From JAJXWB01 sp964634325 (GTDB taxonomy: Bacteria > Pseudomonadota > Alphaproteobacteria > Rhizobiales > Beijerinckiaceae): 64,000 bases of DNA. This document shows, one piece after another, positions 25,812 to 34,836 of this stretch (its first letter is position 1; every line of letters starts with the position of its first letter). The position numbers and the translations under genes are program-made. Under the pieces are notes generated by a model. It saw nothing but the letters and a program-made list of their open reading frames with translations. It was not told where the DNA came from and searched no databases. The DNA lies in the NCBI GenBank assembly GCA_964634325.1, contig CAZWJF010000003.1, positions 1-64,000 on the forward strand. Reading direction: 5' to 3'.

Positions 25812-27653
25812 GTGTTGAGCGTAGTTTCCGTCATCGAGCAGCGAGTCGCCGACTTCGTCATCGCTCAGGCGCCCGCAGGCGCCGTCGAGCGCGCCCGGCT
25901 CAAGGCGTTTGTTCTCGTTCGTCTCGGACTCACCGCCGCGGTCCTGATCGCCGCGCCGGTCTGGCTTCTGCTCTCGGCGCCGCCGCCGTTCTGGCAATGC
26001 GCCGCCTTCGCCAGTTTGCTCGCGCCGCTGGTCGCCATCTTCGCTTTGTCGCGCGGCGCTTCGCTGAACTCCGCCGAAATGATTTCCGTGGCCGGGCTTC
26101 TCGGCCTCGCCGCAGCTCTCGCGGCAGGCGGCGACGCCTATGCGCCGCTCTCCTTCGTCGTGTTCCTGCTCGCAGTGGTCGAAGCCGCCAGCGCGTCCAC
26201 CATGCGCGTTGTCTTGACCGTCGCCATTGTCTCGAGCGCGGCCGCCGCATCGCTCGCGCTCGTCGGCGCGCCGCCCGCTGCGCAGCCGCCGTCGCAGATC
26301 GCTCTCGCGGGGCTTCTGGCTGCGCTCATCGCCTACGCTTGCGCGCTGAGCTGGGCCATGGCTCATGTCAACGCCGTCGCCATGTTCGGCGAACGCCGTG
26401 AAACGTTGCGGCATGAAGCGCTCGCCCAGACGATCGGCGATCTTGTCGTTCGTCAGGACAAGGACGGATCGGTCGTCTACGCGAGCAACGAATCGCTTCC
26501 GCTGTTTGGTCTTTCGCCGCGCGATCTGATGGGGCGCGGTCTGTTCGAGCGTGTGCATGTCGCCGATCGACCCGCTTTTCTCAGCGCCGTCGCCGAAGCC
26601 ATCAATACCGGCGACACCGCGATCTGCCAGGTTCGCCTGCGCCGCGGCGCGCTGAACGACGTCGACGCCGCCGTCGCCGAACCGAGCTTCGCCTGGATCG
26701 AGTTGCGCACGCATCGCCTGCCGCAGGAGCGGCGCGCGAGCGACCCCAACGACCGCGCCGCGGTCGTGACGATCGTCCGCGACGTGACGCTCGCCCGTCA
26801 GGCGGTCGAGGACATCAGCGCGGCGCGCGAGCACGCCGAACTGGCCAATGTCTGGAAGGATCGCTTCCTCGCCAACGTCAGCCACGAGTTGCGTACGCCG
26901 CTCAACGCGATCATCGGCTTTGCGGAGATCCTCACCAATGAGGACATCATGCCGACCGAACCGGCGCGGCGGATGGAATATGCGAAGATCATTCATTCTT
27001 CCGGCCATCACCTGCTGGAAGTCGTCAACTCGATTCTCGACATGTCGAAGATCGACGCAGGTTCCTTCGACATCGTCACGGAGCCCTTTGCGCTGCCGCC
27101 CTTGCTCGATCAATGCTGCGACATGGTCAGCCTGAAGGCCGGCGAAGCGAAGGTCGAACTCGTGCGCGACTATCCGAAAGAGATGGACGAAATCGTCGCC
27201 GACAAGCGCGCCTGCAAGCAGATCATCATCAACCTGATGTCGAACGCGGTGAAATTCACGCCGGCCGGCGGCCGCGTGACGCTGAGCGCCCGGCCCGAAG
27301 GCAACAGTTTCGTGCTGTCGGTCGCCGATACGGGCATCGGCATCGCGTCGGCCGACCTGAAGCATATCGGCGATCCGTTCTTCCAGGCGCACAACTCGAC
27401 GACCCGCGCTTTCGAGGGCACCGGTCTCGGCCTTTCGCTCGTGCGTGGCCTTGTCGGTCTCCATGGCGGAACGATCTCCGTTGAGAGCGCGCTGGAGCAG
27501 GGCACGACGGTGAAGATACGCCTTCCGGCGCATTGCGTGGCGGCCACCGGCGCCTCGCGCCTCGCGCGGATCGAGACCTTCGTGCGCCGCGGCTCGTCTG
27601 TCGCTCCCGCGCAGGACAGACACGAATTGGATGTGGTGAAGAAAATTGCCTAG
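25812..27653 (+). CDS. Membrane PAS-domain sensor histidine kinase, DivJ/PleC-like
   Basis: A 613-aa inner-membrane kinase. Six or so hydrophobic segments occupy residues about 35-190, followed by a PAS domain (QDKDGSVVYASNESLPLFGL near 215-330) and the kinase core: H box FLANVSHELRTPLNAIIGF (phospho-His near 357), N box INLMSNAVKF near 470, then VADTGIGIA and GTGLGLSLVRGL. The H box matches the DivJ/PleC group acting on DivK in alphaproteobacteria; assignment to that pathway is inferred. No ATG suits the start; GTG 25812 or TTG 25815 follow AGGGGG. It overlaps the peptidoglycan-binding gene. Confidence 0.85.
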   Translation: MLSVVSVIEQRVADFVIAQAPAGAVERARLKAFVLVRLGLTAAVLIAAPVWLLLSAPPPFWQCAAFASLLAPLVAIFALSRGASLNSAEMISVAGLLGLAAALAAGGDAYAPLSFVVFLLAVVEAASASTMRVVLTVAIVSSAAAASLALVGAPPAAQPPSQIALAGLLAALIAYACALSWAMAHVNAVAMFGERRETLRHEALAQTIGDLVVRQDKDGSVVYASNESLPLFGLSPRDLMGRGLFERVHVADRPAFLSAVAEAINTGDTAICQVRLRRGALNDVDAAVAEPSFAWIELRTHRLPQERRASDPNDRAAVVTIVRDVTLARQAVEDISAAREHAELANVWKDRFLANVSHELRTPLNAIIGFAEILTNEDIMPTEPARRMEYAKIIHSSGHHLLEVVNSILDMSKIDAGSFDIVTEPFALPPLLDQCCDMVSLKAGEAKVELVRDYPKEMDEIVADKRACKQIIINLMSNAVKFTPAGGRVTLSARPEGNSFVLSVADTGIGIASADLKHIGDPFFQAHNSTTRAFEGTGLGLSLVRGLVGLHGGTISVESALEQGTTVKIRLPAHCVAATGASRLARIETFVRRGSSVAPAQDRHELDVVKKIA

Positions 27654-28404
27654 AGCCGCTAAAGCCGATCTCGATTTCGACATGGACTTCGACGACGACG
27701 CGCCGGCGCGCGATGGCCGCCGGTCGAAGGGGGGCGGCCGCTCGGCGACCCGCATCGGCGTCGTCGGACTGGCCGCCCTGTCGCTGGCCATCGTGGTCAA
27801 CGCCACCTTCCTGCAGGATCAGAAGCGCACTGCGCCGCTGTTCAAGATCACGCTCGCGGAGACGACGACAGAGCCGCCGTTGAGCGCGACGGCGCCCGCG
27901 CTGACGCCGCTCCCGCCGCCGACGCCGATCGCTCGGTCTGCCGAACCGCCGTCTGCGATTGCGCCCCTCGAGGAGAAGTTCGAGCCGACTGCGCCGCAGT
28001 CTCCGGCGAAAAGCTCCGCGCCGTCGCGGCCTGACCCGATTGCGCGCGAACTCGCGCGTCTCGACGCGGCCGCCCCGCAGCGCGACAAGCAGGACAAGGC
28101 GCCGCGCGTCGAGCCCCGTCGCGCCGATCCGATCGCCGGCCTCATCCGCAACGGCGCGCCGGGCTCCACCGCGACGATCGAGCGCGACAAGCCGGCGCCG
28201 ACGCCGAGCGCCGCCGAAGTGCGCGCCGCGCAACGGGCGTTGCAGCATCTCGGTTTCGTCGTCAAACCCGATGGCGCGATGACAGCGGCGACGCGTCATG
28301 CGATCGCGCAATTCGCGCGCGACCGCGACATCGCCTCGAACGGCGATCTCACGCCGAGAATCCAGCGGGAGCTTGCGCGCGCGGCGGCCGGCGAGGCGCA
28401 ATGA
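27646..28404 (+). CDS. Membrane-anchored peptidoglycan-binding domain protein
   Basis: A 252-aa protein with an acidic N terminus, one membrane helix (about residues 37-54, RIGVVGLAALSLAIVVNA), a proline-rich linker (about 70-185) and a C-terminal peptidoglycan-binding fold (SAAEVRAAQRALQHLGF ... TAATRHAIAQFARDRDI). Its probable TTG start lies inside the kinase stop region (8-base overlap), so it is translationally coupled; an ATG 12 codons in is an alternative. Coupling to the kinase hints at a cell-wall or polarity signal (inference). Confidence 0.8.
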   Translation: MPRAAKADLDFDMDFDDDAPARDGRRSKGGGRSATRIGVVGLAALSLAIVVNATFLQDQKRTAPLFKITLAETTTEPPLSATAPALTPLPPPTPIARSAEPPSAIAPLEEKFEPTAPQSPAKSSAPSRPDPIARELARLDAAAPQRDKQDKAPRVEPRRADPIAGLIRNGAPGSTATIERDKPAPTPSAAEVRAAQRALQHLGFVVKPDGAMTAATRHAIAQFARDRDIASNGDLTPRIQRELARAAAGEAQ

Positions 28405-28405
28405 C

Positions 28406-28741
28406 GTGCGTCTTCGCGCAGATATCTTCGCCGCAGCTCTGATCCGCCAGGCGCAATCGCGCGGCGCTTACGCCATGCTGCGCCGCCGCGGCGCGCCAGA
28501 GGCCGGCGCGATTTTCGTCTGCGTCGATCGTCTCGACGGCACGGCTGCGCTGTTCGGGCCTGCGCCCCAGTCGGAGATCGGCGAGGATGGCGATCGTCGC
28601 TTCGAAAGACTGCACAAGGACGACTGGGTTTCGACCGCTATCGTCGACGACAAGTTGAGGCGCGAGATCGAATTCGATCCGGATCTCTGGATCGTCGATA
28701 TCGAGGATCGGCAGGGTCGCGATTTCCTCAGCGGCCCTTGA
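28406..28741 (+). CDS. DUF1491 family protein
   Basis: A 111-aa soluble protein starting at GTG 28406, one base after the preceding stop. MRLRADIFAAALIRQAQSRG at the N terminus, GAIFVCVDRLDGTAALFGP and DPDLWIVDIEDRQGRDFL match DUF1491, a conserved family of unknown role in Hyphomicrobiales. It completes a three-gene unit with the kinase and the peptidoglycan-binding protein. Its last 14 bases overlap the convergent DUF2336 gene. Confidence 0.85.
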   Translation: MRLRADIFAAALIRQAQSRGAYAMLRRRGAPEAGAIFVCVDRLDGTAALFGPAPQSEIGEDGDRRFERLHKDDWVSTAIVDDKLRREIEFDPDLWIVDIEDRQGRDFLSGP

Positions 28742-29825
28742 TCGCCTGCGCGAACAATCCCGCATGTTCGGTCGGCGCGCGCGTCTCGCGTGCGCCGCGC
28801 GTCGCCGCCGCGCCATACTCGCCCTGCTGCGGGACGCTTTCGCGTCCGTAGACGATCGCCGCGAGAATTCGATAGGCCGCGACTGCGCTCGTCTGCATCG
28901 CGAGACGGACGCCGGACGAAGGATCGTCGACGATGTCGGCGAGATCCGGCCGCAGGACGAGCAACGGCTGCGTCGCCTCGGCGGCTGAAAGGCCCATCGC
29001 GGCGGCGATCAGCCCCAGTGTTTCTCCGCCCGCATCCTCGACCAGACGTTCGACGCGAGCGCGGCTGGCGCGCAGCGCGCGCGCGACCGTCGCGCTGAAC
29101 GCCTTGGCGTCGCCGCGCGTCGCTTCCGCAAGCGCCGTCTCTCGAACGCTTTCCAGCGGAGATGCGCCGGCGCCTCGCCCAGCCAGACTGTCGCGTTGAA
29201 TCTCGAGCATCGTCTGTCTGCGCTGCGCTGCATCGGCCGCGACAAACAACGGGGTCGCCTGCGATGTCGTCAGGCCGCGGGCGAGCAGCGCTTTTCCGAG
29301 TTGGTCGTCGAAGCGCGCGCGTTGGGTCAGCGCGACGAGCGCGCCGCGATCGAGCGCGATAGCGGGGTTTGTCGCGAGAGCGCGGAGCGTTTCGCTTTCC
29401 TGACGCCGCGCCAGCGCGTCGACGACCCGAGGGGCGAGGTCCGCGCGTCCGGCGATCGCGGTCGCTTCGATCGCATCGCCAAATTCCGCGCGGCGAAGCA
29501 ACAGGGCCTCGGAGAGGCGCGGCGCCTGCGTAAGCACGGCGGCCGCAGGCTCGCCGCCTCTGGCGATTGTGCGCGCCAGCAGACGCTCCGGCGTGCGGGC
29601 GTTCGCGGAGAGCGCGACTGCAATCCGGGTCGCATCCGCGTCGTTCATCTTGCCGAGCGCATTTTCGATCAGAGCGGCGTAGCGTTCGATCCGCTCCGCG
29701 CTCGCGTCGTCGATCGTAGCGAGGCGATCGGCGGCGACCCGCGCGACGACGATGTCGAAATCCAGTTCCTGCGCGTGTCCGGCGGCCGCCAGCGCGTCGA
29801 CTTTCGTCAGGAAATCGTCGTCCAT
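28728..29825 (-). CDS. DUF2336 family protein
   Basis: A 365-aa soluble, almost wholly helical protein rich in Ala, Leu and Arg. It has repeated HEAT-like helices and blocks such as RTPERLLARTIARGGEPAAAVL and NPAIALDRGALVALTQR, the DUF2336 pattern. Function is unknown; members often neighbour kinases and cell-cycle genes in alphaproteobacteria. ATG at 29825. It is convergent with and overlaps the DUF1491 gene. Confidence 0.82.
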   Translation of the reverse strand: MDDDFLTKVDALAAAGHAQELDFDIVVARVAADRLATIDDASAERIERYAALIENALGKMNDADATRIAVALSANARTPERLLARTIARGGEPAAAVLTQAPRLSEALLLRRAEFGDAIEATAIAGRADLAPRVVDALARRQESETLRALATNPAIALDRGALVALTQRARFDDQLGKALLARGLTTSQATPLFVAADAAQRRQTMLEIQRDSLAGRGAGASPLESVRETALAEATRGDAKAFSATVARALRASRARVERLVEDAGGETLGLIAAAMGLSAAEATQPLLVLRPDLADIVDDPSSGVRLAMQTSAVAAYRILAAIVYGRESVPQQGEYGAAATRGARETRAPTEHAGLFAQAIKGR

Positions 29826-29967
29826 TGTGTTGCGCGCATACGTCAGCTTGAAACGATGCGACGTTGAAGCGGATTTGTTGACACAAAGTTAACCATCGCG
29901 AATCGATGGTTGATCCGTAGGCGCATGGTTGTTCGATTTCGAGCAGGCGTGGGCCGGAGAGCGAACC

Positions 29968-30165
29968 ATGGCCGAAATTCTTTTCTTTCAGGCGCGGCCC
30001 CGGAAAGATCGCAACTCCGATCCGGTTCCGGCGGACGGCGCTCAGATATTGTTCTTCACAGGCGTGCGATACGTGCGCATGGATCAGGCGGTCGATAGCC
30101 CGGCGGTGGCCAGACGCAAGGGCAAGTCGCCGGCGAGCCGTCGAGGCCCCCGCAAGCGCGCCTGA
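29968..30165 (+). CDS. Small conserved basic protein of unknown function
   Basis: A 65-aa protein starting MAEILFFQARPRKDR, with a second hydrophobic strand (QILFFTGVRYVRM) and a basic C terminus (RRKGKSPASRRGPRKRA). The ATG at 29968 is preceded by GGAGAG. Short proteins with a MAEILFF start are conserved in Hyphomicrobiales; the role is unknown. Confidence 0.7.
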   Translation: MAEILFFQARPRKDRNSDPVPADGAQILFFTGVRYVRMDQAVDSPAVARRKGKSPASRRGPRKRA

Positions 30166-30174
30166 TCTTTCAGG

Positions 30175-30738
30175 TCAGGGGTGCTCGATGCGGCATTGCA
30201 CGGCGCGCGCCGCCTGCTGCGCCGCCGTCCTGCCGCCGGGCTGTTCGATCAGCGCGCGCACCAGCACGAAGCCGGCGCGCGTCGGCGGCGTCAACCGCAA
30301 TTCCTGCGGCGCCTTGTCTTCCGGGTCGCTTGCTTCGAGCGAATCCAGCTGTTGCGCGGTCACGAGCAATATGTCGATCCGCCCGCGCAACGCCGCGCGA
30401 TCCGTGGTCGAATAAAATATGCGTCCCGTTCGATCGTGGAAGGAGAGCGCGACCAGCGCATCGTCGTTGACGCTCGAGCGCACGCGCGTCGCGCCGGAAT
30501 CGAGGTCGAACCGGCACACCGAATATTCGGCGCGCTGATCCTGAAACGGCATCGATTGCTGGATCGACGCCTCCGGCAGCGCCTTGACGTCGTCGACGCC
30601 GCCGCCGAGGCGCGCATAGGCGTCGTTCTGCGCGAAACTGGGCATCATCAGGATCGACGAAATATGAACGATGCCGGCCAGAAACAGCGCGCCGAGCGCC
30701 CACGGCAGGACGATCGGGCCGCGTTCGCCGGCTCTCAC
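30175..30738 (-). CDS. DUF1254-type membrane-anchored protein
   Basis: A 187-aa protein with one N-terminal helix (PIVLPWALGALFLAGIVHIS) and a periplasmic domain with one central Cys (YSVCRFDLDSG). The start is GTG 30738, overlapping the DUF1214 stop as GTGA. In related genomes a DUF1254-type gene follows DUF1214 in this way; I assign it mainly from that pairing and the DALVALSFHDRTGRIFYSTTDRA block. Confidence 0.72.
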   Translation of the reverse strand: MRAGERGPIVLPWALGALFLAGIVHISSILMMPSFAQNDAYARLGGGVDDVKALPEASIQQSMPFQDQRAEYSVCRFDLDSGATRVRSSVNDDALVALSFHDRTGRIFYSTTDRAALRGRIDILLVTAQQLDSLEASDPEDKAPQELRLTPPTRAGFVLVRALIEQPGGRTAAQQAARAVQCRIEHP

Positions 30739-31358
30739 AGGCAATCCCCGCGCTTGATGGACAGCAAGGAAAGTCCGGTCAGCGCAGTCTGCGTCGGACT
30801 CACGCTCGTATCGTAGAGATTGAGCGCCAGCGCGAACGGCGCGTCGGCATGGGTCGCAAGCCAATTGCCCGAGCGCGCGGTCGGCGCAACGGCGAGCACG
30901 AACGACCCGTCGGTCGCGCGAAGCAATTCGTCGGATGAAATGGCCCGGCGGCCGGGCCCCGGCGGCAGCAGCCCGCCATCCGGCGTGAAGAGGCCGAGCG
31001 TCCACAGACGTGCGACGGGAGGCGAGCCAGCGAGCGTATAGGCGCAGTCCCCGACGAGCGGTCGCCCGTCGTCGTCGGTCCGTGCGACGAACGACAGGCC
31101 TTCGCCGGAGCCGAGCGGCGCCTGCGCCTGCCGCGCGATGATCGCCTGCGCATAGGGGTCGGCCTCGGTCGATCCGGTTCTGGGCCAGGATGCCCAGGGG
31201 CCGGAATTCGCCGCGCCGAACGGATAATCGGCATAGGTCGCCACGAACGTCGCTGCGAGCCCGAGGGCGACGCCGACAAGACCGGCGACGAGCGACTTGC
31301 CGTACACGCTCAGGCGCGTCCGCGTTTCGTCGTCGCGCGGTATCGAAGCGAAGCTCAT
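30735..31358 (-). CDS. DUF1214 domain protein, membrane-anchored
   Basis: A 207-aa protein with one membrane helix (about residues 22-43, SLVAGLVGVALGLAATFVAT) and a periplasmic beta domain. Family blocks are DGRPLVGDCAYTLAGSPPVARLWTL, SFVLAVAPTARSGNWL and FALALNLYDTSVSP. It starts 4 bases after the PBP1A stop, with GAAGAG upstream, so it belongs to the PBP1A operon. Function unknown; a link to cell-wall synthesis is inferred from context. Confidence 0.82.
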   Translation of the reverse strand: MSFASIPRDDETRTRLSVYGKSLVAGLVGVALGLAATFVATYADYPFGAANSGPWASWPRTGSTEADPYAQAIIARQAQAPLGSGEGLSFVARTDDDGRPLVGDCAYTLAGSPPVARLWTLGLFTPDGGLLPPGPGRRAISSDELLRATDGSFVLAVAPTARSGNWLATHADAPFALALNLYDTSVSPTQTALTGLSLLSIKRGDCL

Positions 31359-31362
31359 GCGG

Positions 31363-33585
31363 TCACTCTTCGCCGCCCACGACGCGGAACTTGCGTGCGC
31401 CGCCGCGCGTCAGGTCGGCGCGTCGTCCGCTGGCCGCGCGGAACAGCCGCTCGACGGCGCCGAGCGCCTCGTCTGATTGCGGCGAAAGGTTCGGCGTATT
31501 CACGACAAATCCCCCGCCGCTCGCCTCCGCCGCCGGCGCAGTTTGCTGCGGCGTCTCTGTCGGCATGGGCGCGCCCGGCAACGGCTTCGGCTCGAGACCG
31601 CGATGCGCGAAAAACATCACGTCGTGCCAGGTCTGCGCGGGCAGCGAGCCGCCGGTCATGTTCGCCATCGCCGTGTCGTCGTCGTTGCCGTACCAGACGC
31701 AACCGTTGAGCACAGCGGTGAAGCCGCAGAACCAGGCGTCCTTGTATCCGTTCGTCGTGCCGGTCTTGCCGGCTTGCGAAAATCCGAGTCCGAGCTGAGA
31801 GCGGCGTCCGGTGCCCATTTCGACGACCTTGGCCAGCATCGAGTCGAGTTCCGCGATCTTTTCTTCGGGAAATACGCGCTCGGGTTTGCGGCCGTTTTCG
31901 TCGTCGCGGTAGATGACGTCGCCCTTGCTGTTGCGCACCTCGATGGTCGCATGCGGAAAGACGCGCTTGCCGCCGTTGGCGAAAGCCGAATAGGCGGCGG
32001 AATGCTCGAGCACGGTCACCTCGTCCGCGCCGATCGGCATCGAGACCGTATCGATCAGCGGCGCCGTGATTCCGAGCTTGCGCGCGGTCTCGACGATCTT
32101 CGCGCGTCCTTCCTTGGCGGCCTGGAACACGCCCTTCTTCTGATCGCCGATCGCGATCGACAATTTGACGGCGACCGTGTTCAGCGAGCGCGCGAGCGCC
32201 TGCCACAACGGCACCGATCCCGCAAAGCCGCCGCCGTAATTGTGCGGGCACCAGTTCCCGATGCACACGGGGCTGTCGACGATGACTGTATTGGGATTGA
32301 ATTTCCCGGAGAGCAGGGCGGTCAGATAGACATAGGGCTTGAACGACGAGCCCGGCTGCCGCAGCGCGTCGGTCGCGCGGTTGAACTGGCTCGCGCCATA
32401 GTCGCGGCCGCCGACGATGGCCCGCACGGCGCCGGTCGACGGTTCGAGCACCACCATCGCCGCCTGCTTGGCGTGATAGGCCCGACCGTGCTCGCGCAGC
32501 TGCTCGTCGATCACGTCGTCGGCTTTCGCCTGCACGCCGGAATCGAGCGCCGTGCGCACCGTCAACACGCGGTCGGAGCCGAACCGGCCCTCGTCGGCCA
32601 TCCGTTTCACCTCCTGGAAGGCCCAATCGAGGTACCAGTCGGGAGAAGCGACGCGCTCGCGCTCCACAGGCGTCGCCGGATTGCGCAACGCCGTGAAGAT
32701 CTGGCTCTGCGTCATGAAGCCCGCGTCCACCAGATTGTTGAGAACGTCGGCTGCGCGCGCGCGCGCGGCCGGCAGGTTGATATGGGGCGCGAATTTGGTC
32801 GGCGCCTTGAACAGACCGGCGAGCATGGCCGCTTCGGCGAGCGACACGTCGCGCACCGACTTGCCGAAATAGAATTCCGCAGCCGCCTGCACGCCGAAGG
32901 TGCCGCCGCCCATGTAGGCGCGGTCGAGGTAGAGTTTGAGAATCTCGCGCTTCGTCAGGCGCGCCTCGAGCCACCAGGCGAGAAAGACCTCGCGGATCTT
33001 GCGTTCGAGCGTGCGTTCGTTCGACAGAAAGAGGTTCTTGGCGAGCTGCTGCGTGATCGTCGAACCGCCCTGCACGACGCCGCTCGCCTTGGCGTTGGCG
33101 GTCAGCGCGCGCAGCGTGCCGATCGGATCGACGCCCCAATGCTCGAAAAACCGTCGATCCTCCGTCGCCAGCACCGCCTTGATCAGATTGTCGGGCAACT
33201 GGTCGAGCGCGACGGAATCGTCGTGCAGGATGCCGCGCCGCCCGACTTCCTTGCCGTAGCGGTCGAGGAAGGTGATGGCGAGGTCCTGCTTCTTCAGCCA
33301 ATCGTCGGAGGTTTCGCGGAAGGCGAGCTGGGCGAAGGTCAGCGCGACCAGCAACCCGACGAGTCCGAGCGTCAACGCCTCGCAGGCGAGCTCCACCCCG
33401 AGCCACTTGAAGCCCGACACGTAGAACCGGTCCATGAACGCGGAGAAATTGGCGTAGGAATCGCGCCAGCGACGCCCGCTCTCGTACATCCAGGAATCGA
33501 CGAAGGCGTCGAGCGCCAGCGCCGCGCGGCCCACGCGCTTGCGCAGAGCCGCGAACAATCCGGAGCGCTGACCTTCGTCCTGCAA
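31363..33585 (-). CDS. Class A penicillin-binding protein (PBP1A family)
   Basis: A 740-aa bifunctional peptidoglycan synthase. One membrane helix lies near residues 60-80, then the glycosyltransferase domain with ATEDRRFFEHWG and GGSTITQQLAKNLFLS, then the transpeptidase domain with the SxxK serine in PGSSFKPYVYL, the SxN motif ARSLNTV and the KTGTT box. The C terminus is a Pro/Ala tail. No ATG lies before the membrane segment; I chose TTG 33585 with AGGGGG about 10 bases upstream. DUF1214 and DUF1254-type genes follow in one operon. Confidence 0.93.
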   Translation of the reverse strand: MQDEGQRSGLFAALRKRVGRAALALDAFVDSWMYESGRRWRDSYANFSAFMDRFYVSGFKWLGVELACEALTLGLVGLLVALTFAQLAFRETSDDWLKKQDLAITFLDRYGKEVGRRGILHDDSVALDQLPDNLIKAVLATEDRRFFEHWGVDPIGTLRALTANAKASGVVQGGSTITQQLAKNLFLSNERTLERKIREVFLAWWLEARLTKREILKLYLDRAYMGGGTFGVQAAAEFYFGKSVRDVSLAEAAMLAGLFKAPTKFAPHINLPAARARAADVLNNLVDAGFMTQSQIFTALRNPATPVERERVASPDWYLDWAFQEVKRMADEGRFGSDRVLTVRTALDSGVQAKADDVIDEQLREHGRAYHAKQAAMVVLEPSTGAVRAIVGGRDYGASQFNRATDALRQPGSSFKPYVYLTALLSGKFNPNTVIVDSPVCIGNWCPHNYGGGFAGSVPLWQALARSLNTVAVKLSIAIGDQKKGVFQAAKEGRAKIVETARKLGITAPLIDTVSMPIGADEVTVLEHSAAYSAFANGGKRVFPHATIEVRNSKGDVIYRDDENGRKPERVFPEEKIAELDSMLAKVVEMGTGRRSQLGLGFSQAGKTGTTNGYKDAWFCGFTAVLNGCVWYGNDDDTAMANMTGGSLPAQTWHDVMFFAHRGLEPKPLPGAPMPTETPQQTAPAAEASGGGFVVNTPNLSPQSDEALGAVERLFRAASGRRADLTRGGARKFRVVGGEE

Positions 33586-33698
33586 GGAATTGTCCCCCTG
33601 GGTAACGCTTTCTAAACGACTTGACGGCGAGCGCAACGATGCGCATGAGCCGGACCTGCCCCAGCAGCACGAAACATACCCTCGAATTCGGCGCCACG

Positions 33699-34223
33699 AT
33701 GACGCAGACGCGACGCAAGACAGGTCCGGGCCCGACGCCGCCATTCTGGCGCAAACCCTTGGCCGAACTGACCCGGCGGGAGTGGGAAGCCCTGTGCGAC
33801 GGCTGCGGACGCTGCTGTCTCGTCAAGCTGGAGGACGAGGATACCGGCAAGATCCACTTCACCGACGTCGCGTGCAAATTGTTCGACGCCGGGACCTGCC
33901 GGTGTCGGGATTACACGCGCCGCGCGCGCCGCGTCCACGATTGCGTCCGGTTGACGCCCGAGAACGTCGCCGAGATCCCCTGGCTGCCGCCCACCTGCGC
34001 TTATCGGTTGCGGCGCGAGGGCAAGGATCTGCCGGACTGGCATCCGCTCGTCTCGGGCGACCCGGCGACCGTCCGGCAGGTCGGCGTTTCCTGCCACGAC
34101 AAGGTGTCGGCCTTCGAGGACGACGTGCCGATCGACGATCTGCCCGAATTCATTGTGTCCTGGCCCGGAAAATGGCCCAAAGGGGCAGCGCGGCCGCCGC
34201 GGCGCGCGCGCCGGCGGGAGTGA
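33699..34223 (+). CDS. YcgN-type cysteine-cluster protein (UPF0260)
   Basis: A 174-aa soluble protein with a zinc- or iron-cluster-like set of cysteines: ALCDGCGRCCLVKLED near residue 34, CKLFDAGTCRCRDY near 60, VHDCVRL, PTCAYRL and VSCHDKV. The order matches UPF0260/YcgN. The conserved WP(L/G) near the C terminus (FIVSWPGKW) is also present. The ATG at 33699 is preferred over earlier in-frame starts. Confidence 0.9.
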   Translation: MTQTRRKTGPGPTPPFWRKPLAELTRREWEALCDGCGRCCLVKLEDEDTGKIHFTDVACKLFDAGTCRCRDYTRRARRVHDCVRLTPENVAEIPWLPPTCAYRLRREGKDLPDWHPLVSGDPATVRQVGVSCHDKVSAFEDDVPIDDLPEFIVSWPGKWPKGAARPPRRARRRE

Positions 34224-34336
34224 ACGCGGGCGGGGCGCGCAAGAGCCGGAGGGGCTGAGCGCCGGCGAACGGCGCCGTTTGCGCTGGCGCACGGATTGGG
34301 GCAGAAGGGCGCCGGGCCAGAACTTGGGGGCCGACA

Positions 34337-34744
34337 GTGAAGTTTCGCGCAGGCTTTGCACGACGCGGCCTCGCCCTCGTGGCGAGCCTGCTTCTGCTTG
34401 CGCAGGGACTTGCGCTGGCCGCGCCCGCGCCCGGCAGGGCCAGTTACGCTCACGCGGCCGCCGCCGAACTCGCCGCGCTCGTCGGCGCGGAGCCCGGCGC
34501 GGCGATCATCTGCCTGAACGATCAGGGATCGGACGCTCCTGCGGCGCCGCTCGGTCATCGCAATCACGGCGATTGCCCGCTTTGCGCGAGTTTCGGCCAT
34601 GCGGCGCTGCCGCCGGCCGAGCGCTGGTCGCCGTTGGCGCCTGCGCATGTCTTCCTTGCTCGGGCGGTCCGGCCCGACGCGCCGTCGCGCGGCTTCGCCC
34701 CGCGCAGCCCGGCCCAACCCCGGGCGCCGCCCTTCTTCGTCTAG
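34337..34744 (+). CDS. DUF2946 family exported protein
   Basis: A 135-aa protein starting at GTG 34337. A signal-like hydrophobic segment spans about residues 8-28 (ARRGLALVASLLLLAQGLAL). The mature part carries HRNHGDCPLCASFGHAALP, the His/Cys motif of DUF2946, which often accompanies copper- or metal-related outer-membrane genes. The next gene encodes a CxCxC outer-membrane-like protein, consistent with that. Confidence 0.8.
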   Translation: MKFRAGFARRGLALVASLLLLAQGLALAAPAPGRASYAHAAAAELAALVGAEPGAAIICLNDQGSDAPAAPLGHRNHGDCPLCASFGHAALPPAERWSPLAPAHVFLARAVRPDAPSRGFAPRSPAQPRAPPFFV

Positions 34745-34836
34745 CTGGTCAGAAACACGCGACGTCCAATCGCCCGCCGCGGCGCGGCGAGGCGTCGCGC
34801 ATCGCCGCAAGGCGCACACGCAAGACGAGATCCATC